From positions 1 through 20,318 of the forward strand of contig DATGKW010000001.1 of assembly GCA_035294465.1 (NCBI GenBank): DNA of 20,318 nucleotides. Reading direction: 5' to 3'. Each line of letters starts with the position of its first letter. Positions within the stretch are counted from its first letter, which is position 1. The notes beneath the pieces are model-generated. The model was given only the letters and a program-made list of their open reading frames with translations. It made no database searches and was not told the DNA's origin. Of the stretch, positions 14,004 to 20,318 are shown piece by piece. The position numbers and the translations under genes are program-made. The DNA is from Paraktedonobacter sp035294465. GTDB lineage: Bacteria > Chloroflexota > Ktedonobacteria > Ktedonobacterales > Ktedonobacteraceae.

Positions 14004-14297
14004 ATGTTTGTGACTGACACAATCGAGATACACCCATCTGAAAATTCAAATTGGCGCAAGCATAAAAACGCCTGCCCATTCTACCGCGAGCGCTGGTTCC
14101 CCTGCAACGATGTCACTGCCGGCGAGCCGATGTATCAGGTTTTCTGTATGAAAGGCACGCCACCCGTTACGTGGGAAGAGCAGGAACGGTGTATGCATAG
14201 CAAGACTTGCTGCTGGCGTCTGGCTGCCCAGACTCAGAAAGAAAGCCTTTCTAAAGATGCTCCTCACCAGAAACATTCCGCCCGTTCAGCTTCTTGA
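14004..14297 (+). CDS. Small Cys-rich hypothetical protein
   Basis: I do not recognise this 97-residue protein. It has six cysteines: C24 in NACPFYRERWFPC, C34, C48 in YQVFCMKGTPP, C63 in ERCMHSKTCCW, C69 and C70. Several aromatic residues lie next to them, and the tail (75-97) is polar and basic. The spacing is not a standard zinc ribbon; a metal- or cluster-binding fold or a disulfide-rich protein is possible. There is no signal peptide. AGGAAGGA directly precedes the ATG at 14004, so the GTG at 14010, 6 nt from AAGGA, may be the actual start. It is monocistronic, with its own promoter (13925-13953) and a shared hairpin just after its stop. The opposite-strand frame here lacks such context. 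Confidence 0.6.
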   Translation: MFVTDTIEIHPSENSNWRKHKNACPFYRERWFPCNDVTAGEPMYQVFCMKGTPPVTWEEQERCMHSKTCCWRLAAQTQKESLSKDAPHQKHSARSAS

Positions 14298-14298
14298 C

Positions 14299-14328
14299 GA
14301 AAAATGCCAGCAGCGTAACTGCTGGCAT
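14299..14328 (-). terminator. Terminator of the M16-TPR-Roadblock-ndk operon
   Basis: A perfect 10-bp stem (ATGCCAGCAG 14304-14313, CTGCTGGCAT 14319-14328) with a 5-nt loop is followed on the minus strand by TTTTTCG. It sits 31 nt past the ndk stop. On the plus strand it lies 6 nt after the stop of the small Cys-rich gene and is followed by a T-rich but interrupted run, so it may work in both directions. Confidence 0.8.
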
Positions 14329-14358
14329 GCGTGTGTCCTTTCCTTTTCACCCGCTAGC

Positions 14359-14811
14359 CTAGCTTTCATACACCCACTGTTGAGTCGCGAGTGTATACTC
14401 AACTAGCTCTTCTGGGCGGAAGAAGAGATTGATCTCGAAATCCGCAGTTTCCGGCCCATCGGAGCCATGAATGATATTGAAGCCAATCTCCAGGGCGTAG
14501 TCGCCGCGAATAGTGCCGGGAACGGCTTCGGAAGCATTCGTAGCACCCATAGTTGTGCGTACTACGCTAATCGCTTTGGGGCCTTCGACCACGCCAACGA
14601 CGACCGGGCTGGAGGTAATATGCTTCACCAGGCCGTTGAAAAAAGGTTTTCCTTTATGAACGCCATAGTGCTTCTCGGCCAGATCTGGTGTAATCTGCAT
14701 CAGCTTGAGGCCGACAAACTTCAGCCCGCGCTGCTCAAGACGTGTAATCACCTGCCCGATCAGGCCGCGCTGGACCCCTTCGGGCTTGACAATAATCAGT
14801 GTACGTTCCAT
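14359..14811 (-). CDS. ndk: Nucleoside diphosphate kinase
   Basis: This cytosolic enzyme of 150 residues exchanges gamma-phosphates between nucleoside tri- and diphosphates through a phosphohistidine. The family landmarks are LIIVKPEGVQRGLIG (5-19), the substrate-binding region HYGVHKGKPFF, the Kpn-loop-like segment ASEAVPGTIRGDYA, and the active-site H115 in NIIHGSDG. The ATG at 14811 is chosen because it gives the standard N-terminus and length. The frame is open 23 codons further upstream, but that extension overlaps the Roadblock stop and does not look like NDK. It is the last gene of the cluster, 32 nt after the Roadblock gene, and is followed by a strong terminator. Confidence 0.95.
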   Translation of the reverse strand: MERTLIIVKPEGVQRGLIGQVITRLEQRGLKFVGLKLMQITPDLAEKHYGVHKGKPFFNGLVKHITSSPVVVGVVEGPKAISVVRTTMGATNASEAVPGTIRGDYALEIGFNIIHGSDGPETADFEINLFFRPEELVEYTLATQQWVYES

Positions 14812-14843
14812 CAAGAACTGGGTTTCCCTTCTCTCTTCTAACT

Positions 14844-15191
14844 TTAGTAGGCCGCTACGAGCTTGCTGAGCTGCTGACAAGCCTTTTTCATTTCCAGGCG
14901 CACGCGTCCCATGTTGCCGGTGCCATTCGTAGTAACTACCAGAATCAACTCGCCAACCTCCGTCAACTGGATTGTGCCCTTCTCGGTTTCGACGATTACA
15001 TGCTTCAATGCACCATGATTGGCCTGGGTGGTGTAATTGGCAATGGAATCGAAGGCAGCCGCCGAGACCGCGCTTAACATCTCTTCGTCGTCGTTCTGTA
15101 CCGTCCCAGAAACGATTAACCCATCTTTGCCAATGAGGATGGCGCTAACGATTTCATTCAGCTCGGCTAATCGCTGTAGAATACTATCCAT
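14844..15191 (-). CDS. Roadblock/LC7 domain protein (MglB-like)
   Basis: This 115-residue protein is one Roadblock/LC7 domain: a starting helix (SILQRLAELNEI), the strand SAILIGKDGLIVSG, a helix carrying SAVSAAAFDSIANY, then strands with HVIVETEKGTIQLTEVG and ELILVVTTNG, and a closing helix (RVRLEMKKACQQLSKLV). Proteins of this fold form homodimers that act as GAP or scaffold for Ras/Rab-like small GTPases such as MglA, or as regulators in gliding, transport and signalling. No GTPase gene is in the window. AAAGG lies 9 nt before the ATG. The gene is 35 nt downstream of the TPR gene and 32 nt upstream of ndk, so operon membership is likely. Confidence 0.85.
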   Translation of the reverse strand: MDSILQRLAELNEIVSAILIGKDGLIVSGTVQNDDEEMLSAVSAAAFDSIANYTTQANHGALKHVIVETEKGTIQLTEVGELILVVTTNGTGNMGRVRLEMKKACQQLSKLVAAY

Positions 15192-15226
15192 CTCGGCTGC
15201 CTTTCTGTACGTTTCTCTCTTCTAAA

Positions 15227-17722
15227 CTAGTTCCTGGCCTTTTTGGCCATGGTAAGCGCCTTGTTGTAGGATTCCATGGCCTGGAGATATTCTCCCTTAC
15301 GCATATACGCGTCGCCCAGAACGCGATGCCCCAGCGAGAAGCGGGGATTGATTTTGAGCAGGGCGCGCATATTACTGATCACATCATCCAGCAATTCAGG
15401 TGCATTGCGGATAATCACGCGGTATTCCTGCATAGCCTCGTCATAGGCCCCGCTGAGCTGGTACTGATACCCCTTTACCAGACGCTCGTGGCTGCTCAGA
15501 CTGTTGTCGTCGCTTGCCTGTGCCGGTCTCCGCTCGTTACGGCTTTTGCTATGAGAATACAGCCGGTCTCCGACGTCCGCATTTGCTTGTATGGATTGAA
15601 ATGTGATCGCCGGGCGCCTCATCGTCGTTTCCAGGTCGCTATCTATCAGCGCGTCGAGGCTAGAGGCCGGTGCCTGCGAAGCAACAGAAGGCGCTGGAGT
15701 CGCGGGCAATGCCGGCATCGGCTGCGTTATTTCTTTTTCCGGGCGAGCTCCCAACGCTGCAAATGGATCGGCTGGCTCACCTGCTGTTTGTGGAATGGCC
15801 GGCGCGGATCCTCTGGCCACAGGCGTTCCGGTGGCCCACCAGGGATCTCCTGTCTCGGGAGATCCCTGCGAGAAATTGCCAAGTTGAGCCAGCGCGGATG
15901 GGTGCAAAGGCTCTGCCTGTGGTGTTGACTGAGACTGTGTCGCGGCGATTGAGGCTAGCGAGCCTGGCGCCAGGGGCGTAAATCCCTGCGATTGCAGATT
16001 TCTTTCCAGCTCTTCCAGGGAGGCGATATAGCGTTGCTCCTGCTCCGCTACGGTCCTGCCCATAGGTGTAGCCGCGTCAGGTTCCTGGTAAGGCTGGCTC
16101 CCGGTTTGGCTCAATTGCTGCATCCAGTCAGGGGTCGAAGCCGGTTCCTGAGATCCTGCGAGCTGCTGCATCCAGTCGGGCTGCTCGCCTGAGCTTGCCC
16201 AACCGTCATTGGTCGCGCTCATTGAGGGCAAAGCCGCCCAGGGATCGGCCTCGGACGATGGTTGATCCATAAGACGTTCTGCTTCCCAGGGACTCGACTC
16301 CGGGCCTGGCTGATCTGGCATTGGCTCGATCTCTGGCAATTGCTCAGAGGGTGTCTGCTGTTCAGGCTCCAGGACCTCGGCCCCCAGCGACTTCAACCAC
16401 TCCGGCCAGTTTCTATCGTCGTCGCTTTCTTCGCTTCCAGCGAAGAAGAGGGGCATAACATCTTCCGGCTTTACCTGCTTCTGTTCCACCGGCTTTGGAG
16501 CAGCATACATTTCTAGGTTAGGGGAAGGAGCAGCCGCTTGCATAGGCACCTCTTCTCCCATCTGTGATCGCTCGCTTCTGGTCAGTGAATCCAGCCATGC
16601 CGGGGGAGCAGGCGGCTGATCTTCTTGCTCCTCGCTGTCCCACTCGGTTTGAGCGGGTTGAGGATTCTCCGGACTGTTCCATCTCTGAGCGCTGACATCC
16701 GCTGAAGCGAGCTGGTCTGCCTGGTACCAGGGTGGGGTGTGCTGTGTGGTAGCCTGCGGGTTCTCCTGCTTCTCTGATCCTACCAGCGCTTCGGACAGAA
16801 GTGAGTCGGCTTGCGTTGGCTGATCCCACTTCTCCAACACTTCCCATTTTTCGTAAGGAGAAGAGGGAGAAGTTTTCTGCTCCACCTGCGCTTGCGACGT
16901 CACTGCGACGGGGATGTTGGCTTGCTGGAGGTTTACAGGCACCCCATCTTCTAACACGATAGCCTCTTTTCTAATCAGTTCCAGGAATGGGTCGTTTGGC
17001 TGACTGGCAGCCAGGTCGGCAAAAATTTCCTGAGCCATAGTAAGCTCAGGGTCCAGAGACTCGGCTCTCAGCAGAAGCTCTTGAGCTCGCTGAATATTAG
17101 AGATTGAGGTCACATGTGCCAGGAGTAGCAGAGCCTTGAGGCAGGTGGGAATCTCCTCTAGCAACTGAGTTGCGATTGCCTCGACCTTATCATATTTTCC
17201 CTCGCGCCAGTATGTCTCCATTAAGCCCAGGCGTGCATCCAGACGCTCCGGGCTGATAGCCAGAACGGCGTCCCATTCTTGAATGGCCTGAGTCAGCAAG
17301 TCGCCGCGCATATACAGCCGCGCTAGGCCGGCGCGCGAGAACATAAATTCCGGCTGCCCTGCTCTCGCGCTGAGTTGATTAAATTCCTGGCGAATGTTCG
17401 CGTTGCCCCGACTGAGTTCATATGCTTGCTGATAACAATCGAGCGCAGTGTCGATATCTGAGGATCGTTCGCTGATCAACGCGCGATCGCAATAGACGAT
17501 CACGTTCTCAGGGTCGTTGGTCAAGATCCATTCAAAAGTCTGCTTCGCCTCTTCCAGCTGGCCCTGTGCCAGGTAAACTTCTCCCAGCAGGCGCTGCGCT
17601 TCGAGTGCCTCCGGGAAATAGGTGAGGATGTTCTGGCAGTTGGCCATCGCCTCTTCAATACGTCCAGAACTGATGGCATCCTCTGTCGCGCGTAAATACT
17701 CACGAAGTGTTGTTTGCGTCAT
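15227..17722 (-). CDS. Large TPR scaffold protein with disordered W-motif linker
   Basis: The 831-residue protein has N-terminal tetratricopeptide-like helical repeats (~1-250; e.g. AQRLLGEVYLAQGQLEEAKQ and GLARLYMRGDLLTQAIQEWD). A long, low-complexity acidic Pro/Gln/Ser/Trp-rich linker (~255-740) follows, and C-terminal TPRs (~743-828; YQLSGAYDEAMQEY, LGDAYMRKGEYLQAMESYNK). The linker carries four P-x-W-[LM]-x-x-L motifs: PAWLDSL (374-380), PEWLKSL (440-446), PDWMQQL (515-521) and PDWMQQL (531-537). These look like docking peptides. There is no TM segment or signal peptide, so it is cytoplasmic. GAGGAG is 9 nt before the ATG. It lies between the M16 peptidase and Roadblock genes, suggesting a scaffold for them or for a GTPase system. 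No enzymatic domain is seen. Confidence 0.85.
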   Translation of the reverse strand: MTQTTLREYLRATEDAISSGRIEEAMANCQNILTYFPEALEAQRLLGEVYLAQGQLEEAKQTFEWILTNDPENVIVYCDRALISERSSDIDTALDCYQQAYELSRGNANIRQEFNQLSARAGQPEFMFSRAGLARLYMRGDLLTQAIQEWDAVLAISPERLDARLGLMETYWREGKYDKVEAIATQLLEEIPTCLKALLLLAHVTSISNIQRAQELLLRAESLDPELTMAQEIFADLAASQPNDPFLELIRKEAIVLEDGVPVNLQQANIPVAVTSQAQVEQKTSPSSPYEKWEVLEKWDQPTQADSLLSEALVGSEKQENPQATTQHTPPWYQADQLASADVSAQRWNSPENPQPAQTEWDSEEQEDQPPAPPAWLDSLTRSERSQMGEEVPMQAAAPSPNLEMYAAPKPVEQKQVKPEDVMPLFFAGSEESDDDRNWPEWLKSLGAEVLEPEQQTPSEQLPEIEPMPDQPGPESSPWEAERLMDQPSSEADPWAALPSMSATNDGWASSGEQPDWMQQLAGSQEPASTPDWMQQLSQTGSQPYQEPDAATPMGRTVAEQEQRYIASLEELERNLQSQGFTPLAPGSLASIAATQSQSTPQAEPLHPSALAQLGNFSQGSPETGDPWWATGTPVARGSAPAIPQTAGEPADPFAALGARPEKEITQPMPALPATPAPSVASQAPASSLDALIDSDLETTMRRPAITFQSIQANADVGDRLYSHSKSRNERRPAQASDDNSLSSHERLVKGYQYQLSGAYDEAMQEYRVIIRNAPELLDDVISNMRALLKINPRFSLGHRVLGDAYMRKGEYLQAMESYNKALTMAKKARN

Positions 17723-17767
17723 AAACCAGATCTCCTCTTCGCCCCGGCCTGCTTAGCGGAGCGTTTC

Positions 17768-19048
17768 TTACAAGCCTCCCTGGAGCAACTTCGCCAAACG
17801 CTCTGCCTGCTTTGCTTTGTACGGGCCAATAATGGCCAGGCGGCGCCACTGAGGGTCAAAACACACCTGCGCGACTCGCTGAATGTCTTGCGGCGTTACT
17901 GCCTCGATGAGAGCAATCATTCGATCAATATCGAGAACATCGCTCCGCAGGCTTTCCTGACTGCCCAACCAGGAAGCGACCTGGTGGGTGCCTTCCATAC
18001 CCAACAGCATGCTCCCGCAAATATATGCCTTAATGCGTGCTAATTCATCGGGCGCAACCGGTGTCTCACACAGTCGCGCCAGTTCTTCGATAATCGCGCG
18101 AGTCGTTGCCTCCGTTTGCGTGGCATCGATTCCCGCACTTACAACAAAGTTACCGGTTTCAGCATAACTATTGAAGTAACTCCCAATATCATACGCCAGG
18201 CCTCGCTCCTCCCGGATGTTCTGAAAGAGTCGTGAGCTCATCCCGTCTCCCAGGATCGCATTAGCCAGCATAAATGCATAATAATCAGGTGATGCATACG
18301 ATATTCCCAGCGTCCCCAGGCAAAGATTCACTTGCTCGGTCGCTCTGGTAATAATGGCTACGGGCGCGGCATCTACCGGAGGCAAGCAGGGGGTATAGGA
18401 GTGCGACCTCCCCGGTTGCCAATCGCCAAAAAGCGATGAAACCAGGTCAAGCACCGCCTCCTCATCTATATTGCCTGCGACGCTGATTACCAGCCCGTTT
18501 GAACGGTAATATTCATCGAGATAGGCCAGCATCTGGTCACGCTGGATCTGCGCGACAGTCTCTTCAAAACCTGCGTCGTCGCGTCCCAGTTCCAGCCCCG
18601 GCCACATTATCTCATCGATGAGCAGACTTGCCCACTCCTGAGGATCATCTTTTGTCGAGCGGATCTCCTCGATGATCACATTGCGCTCTTTTTCAAGCTC
18701 TTCCGGGTCGAACAGAGGCCGGCGGACCATATCCGCCAGCACATGCAGAACCTCTTCCAGATGCTCGCCCGGCACACGAGCCGTATAGCTGGTAAGTTCT
18801 TTGCTGGTTGTCCCGTTGAACGACCCTCCAACCCCTTCAATAGCTTCTGAGATGTGTCGTGCGCTGGGATAGCTCCGGGTCCCCTTAAAAAGCATATGTT
18901 CAATAAAATGGGAAATCCCGGCGATTGAGCGACTTTCGTACCGCGAACCAACAGTAAAGAAGAGAGCAATACTGGCTGAGCGCATGTTTGGAATGGGGGC
19001 TGTCAGTAGCCGTAGCCCGTTGCCCAGAGTTGTTCGCTTATACTGCAT
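17768..19048 (-). CDS. M16 family zinc metallopeptidase (processing-peptidase-like)
   Basis: This 426-residue single-unit M16 peptidase has the inverted zinc motif H47-F-I-E50-H51 in GISHFIEHMLFKGT, and the distal ligand E127 in ERNVIIEEI lies 76 residues after H51, as expected for an active enzyme. The second half (~225-420; TEQVNLCLGTLG, DGMSSRLFQNIREERGLAYD) is the typical non-catalytic repeat domain. No signal peptide is present, so it is probably cytoplasmic. These enzymes cut peptides inside a clam-shell cavity; the substrate is unknown. It is the first gene of the cluster, driven by the promoter at 19172-19200 with a ~117-nt leader. The TPR gene starts 45 nt after its stop. Confidence 0.95.
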   Translation of the reverse strand: MQYKRTTLGNGLRLLTAPIPNMRSASIALFFTVGSRYESRSIAGISHFIEHMLFKGTRSYPSARHISEAIEGVGGSFNGTTSKELTSYTARVPGEHLEEVLHVLADMVRRPLFDPEELEKERNVIIEEIRSTKDDPQEWASLLIDEIMWPGLELGRDDAGFEETVAQIQRDQMLAYLDEYYRSNGLVISVAGNIDEEAVLDLVSSLFGDWQPGRSHSYTPCLPPVDAAPVAIITRATEQVNLCLGTLGISYASPDYYAFMLANAILGDGMSSRLFQNIREERGLAYDIGSYFNSYAETGNFVVSAGIDATQTEATTRAIIEELARLCETPVAPDELARIKAYICGSMLLGMEGTHQVASWLGSQESLRSDVLDIDRMIALIEAVTPQDIQRVAQVCFDPQWRRLAIIGPYKAKQAERLAKLLQGGL

Positions 19049-19171
19049 GAAAAAATGATACTTCCTCGGTTGTTAACCAGTAGCCAGCGCAACTGGCCGT
19101 GTGTGTGTGCCTCATGCCATCTACCAAATCACAGTTACTGGCCTGCCAGAAGTCTTGCGTGCATGCTCCCT

Positions 19172-19200
19172 ATTATAGACGGTTTCGCAGCGCCCCGCAA
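19172..19200 (-). promoter_or_regulatory. Promoter of the M16-TPR-Roadblock-ndk operon
   Basis: On the minus strand a perfect -10 TATAAT (19177-19172) lies exactly 17 bp after TTGCGG (19200-19195; first three bases of the consensus). The predicted start is near 19165, leaving a leader of about 117 nt before the M16 start codon. Confidence 0.6.
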
Positions 19201-19243
19201 TGGTATCAGGAAATCTGGATAGCCCTTTTGGATGAATGTTTTG

Positions 19244-20200
19244 CTAGAAAAAGCCGAGATCATTGCCCAGTTCACCCAATTCCCCGAGGACACCCTCGCC
19301 TCTGGGATTCCCGTACTCATCATGGTGGCGCCTGTGTTCAACATCGCGCTCGATTCCATGTAGAAGCATCTCACCACCAATGACTGCCGCGGCACCGCCC
19401 AGAGCGCCAGCAGCCATACTTCCGCCGCTACCCTGGAATAGCCCACCGAGGCCACCCTGCTGTTGCTGCTGGCCCTGCATTGGAGCTGCGGCGGGAGTGG
19501 GCTGAACGCCAGCCAGGCTGGTGCGGCAGCTCAGGCAGTTAGGCGTTCCCATCGGTGCCATGGCCATGCAAACAGGGCAGCGCAGAACCATTGGCTGCTG
19601 GCCCATCATCGGAGGAACCTGCTGATACCCACCTTGCGCGTACTGCTGCTGTTGGGGTGAGTAACCGGGGTTATATGGCTGCTGCCCATACGGTTGCTGT
19701 GCGTACTGATAGGGTTGTTGGGGAACTGGCTGCAGATAGGGTCCGGTTTGTGGTGTATAAGTGGGCGCTCCGGTGGTAGCTCCCAGCGGCTGGCCACAAT
19801 TATTGCAGAATCTGGCGCCAGCGTGGTTCTGCGTCCCACAGCCGCTACAAAACGTCTGGCCGGTAGTTGCCTCAACCGGCGCCTGACTCGGCTGCATGCT
19901 CTGTCCACAATTCGTGCAAAACGCGCTGCCAGCCGGGACTTCGGCGTGACAGGCAATACACTGACGCGTGGCTGGTTGAGAGACAACGGTGACGGGCGGA
20001 GAGGCAGCTGCGAGCGCCTGCGCCCCAAGCGATGTCCCACAATGCATACAGAAAGCCGCGCTGGCTCTGACGGTTCCTCCGCAGCGCGGGCAGCTTGTAG
20101 TTGCCACTTCTCCCTGCGTCTCCTGGACAACGGGGGTGCCGCATTCTGGACAGAACTTCTTCCCACTAACATCATGGCCGCATTTTATACAGGTTTGCAT
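19244..20200 (-). CDS. Multi-zinc-ribbon protein with Q/Y/P-rich linker and Gly-rich tail
   Basis: The 318-residue protein holds five CxxC...CxxC zinc ribbons: C4/C7/C17/C20, C37/C40/C51/C54, C81/C84/C95/C98, C118/C121/C132/C135 and, after a low-complexity insert, C208/C211/C222/C225. The insert (~145-203) is rich in Gln, Tyr and Pro (QQPYQYAQQPYGQQPYNPGY), like phase-separating or adhesive tails. A Gly/Ala stretch (~248-280, GSMAAGALGGAAAVIGGEML) could be a glycine zipper that meets the membrane; a charged His-rich end (HRRHHDEYGNPRGEG) follows. There is no signal peptide. AGAGGA lies 6 nt before the ATG. It reads in the same direction as the M16 gene, 195 bp away, but that gene has its own promoter. 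The function is unknown; protein or nucleic-acid binding through the ribbons is likely. Confidence 0.75.
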   Translation of the reverse strand: MQTCIKCGHDVSGKKFCPECGTPVVQETQGEVATTSCPRCGGTVRASAAFCMHCGTSLGAQALAAASPPVTVVSQPATRQCIACHAEVPAGSAFCTNCGQSMQPSQAPVEATTGQTFCSGCGTQNHAGARFCNNCGQPLGATTGAPTYTPQTGPYLQPVPQQPYQYAQQPYGQQPYNPGYSPQQQQYAQGGYQQVPPMMGQQPMVLRCPVCMAMAPMGTPNCLSCRTSLAGVQPTPAAAPMQGQQQQQGGLGGLFQGSGGSMAAGALGGAAAVIGGEMLLHGIERDVEHRRHHDEYGNPRGEGVLGELGELGNDLGFF

Positions 20201-20257
20201 GGCTTTTCCTCTCGATGACTAACTGGATCTTTCGGCGTACTTTTTCGATTCGCTTCT

Positions 20258-20286
20258 TTGTCTATATGTACGCAGTTTAGCATAAA
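20258..20286 (+). promoter_or_regulatory. Candidate rightward promoter at the window edge
   Basis: TTGTCT (20258-20263) and CATAAA (20281-20286) match the consensus at 4 of 6 positions each, with 17-bp spacing. The predicted start (~20293) is immediately before a GGGAG ribosome site and an ATG at 20304. Confidence 0.3.
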
Positions 20287-20303
20287 TCGTTCTGGGAGTC
20301 GAG

Positions 20304-20318
20304 ATGGAATCAGAGACA
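20304..20318 (+). CDS. Possible start of a divergent gene (5 codons only)
   Basis: ATG GAA TCA GAG ACA runs into the window end, with GGGAG (20294-20298) 5 nt upstream and a possible promoter before that. Only five codons (MESET) are visible, so nothing can be said about function; it may be chance. Confidence 0.3.

Noticed and set aside
14046..14276. 76-codon minus-strand frame opposite the small Cys-rich gene
   Set aside because: It has no promoter or good ribosome site, whereas the plus-strand gene has both and is Cys-patterned.
16110..16185. Repeated CTGCATCCAGTC segments in the TPR gene, considered as a DNA repeat element
   Set aside because: They encode the duplicated PDWMQQL peptides and are explained by protein-level repetition.
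19099..19108. Short GTGTGTGTG run upstream of the M16 gene
   Set aside because: Too short to be a meaningful microsatellite or phase-variation tract.
1..20318. Search for CRISPR arrays, tRNA/rRNA genes, transposases, integrases or attachment-site repeats
   Set aside because: No regularly spaced repeats, cloverleaf signatures, mobile-element proteins or flanking direct repeats were seen by eye.

Overview
The window looks like a chromosomal segment of a Ktedonobacteria-like member of the Chloroflexota. This rests on family content and style: a long, low-complexity TPR protein with repeated P-x-W-[LM] motifs, a Roadblock/LC7 protein next to ndk, a multi-zinc-ribbon protein with a Q/Y/P-rich linker, a membrane-anchored CHAP protein, moderate GC and frequent GTG/TTG starts. 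It is an inference; there is no rRNA or other marker gene. No tRNA, rRNA, CRISPR array, insertion sequence or phage module was seen.

Left edge (1-2945): two DUF4231/SLATT-type two-helix membrane proteins on the minus strand overlap by ATGA. The second runs off the window. A candidate promoter and a perfect 10-bp inverted repeat precede them. Upstream on the same strand is a membrane-embedded sulfite-oxidase-family molybdopterin oxidoreductase. A 376-bp divergent intergenic region follows.

Metabolic and envelope block (2946-12899): a PLP-dependent group II amino acid decarboxylase and a CysM-type cysteine synthase form a probable operon. A signal-anchored CHAP hydrolase follows and overlaps tail-to-tail with the kinase gene of an OmpR-type two-component system. 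Divergent from the regulator is an AMP-forming acyl-CoA ligase resembling oxalate-CoA ligases, closed by a good intrinsic terminator. Then come an acyltransferase-3 membrane protein and a membrane-anchored alpha/beta-hydrolase esterase, 14 bp apart. An 18-bp element with one mismatch, built from 11-bp-phased TTYAGC repeats, lies upstream of both the decarboxylase and the ligase, so these may share a regulator.

Right block (13022-20318): a CPBP (CAAX-type) intramembrane protease; a small Cys-rich orphan with its own promoter; then, on the minus strand, a tight cluster transcribed M16 peptidase -> TPR scaffold -> Roadblock/LC7 -> nucleoside diphosphate kinase. The cluster is framed by a candidate promoter with a perfect TATAAT and a strong terminator. 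Last is a five-zinc-ribbon protein and, at the very edge, the possible start of a divergent gene.

The most promising leads are the coupled SLATT pair (possible effector of a conflict/defence system continuing off the left edge), the shared 11-bp-phased operator-like element, and the Roadblock-NDK-TPR-M16 operon. All family assignments come from reading the sequence; no database search was run.
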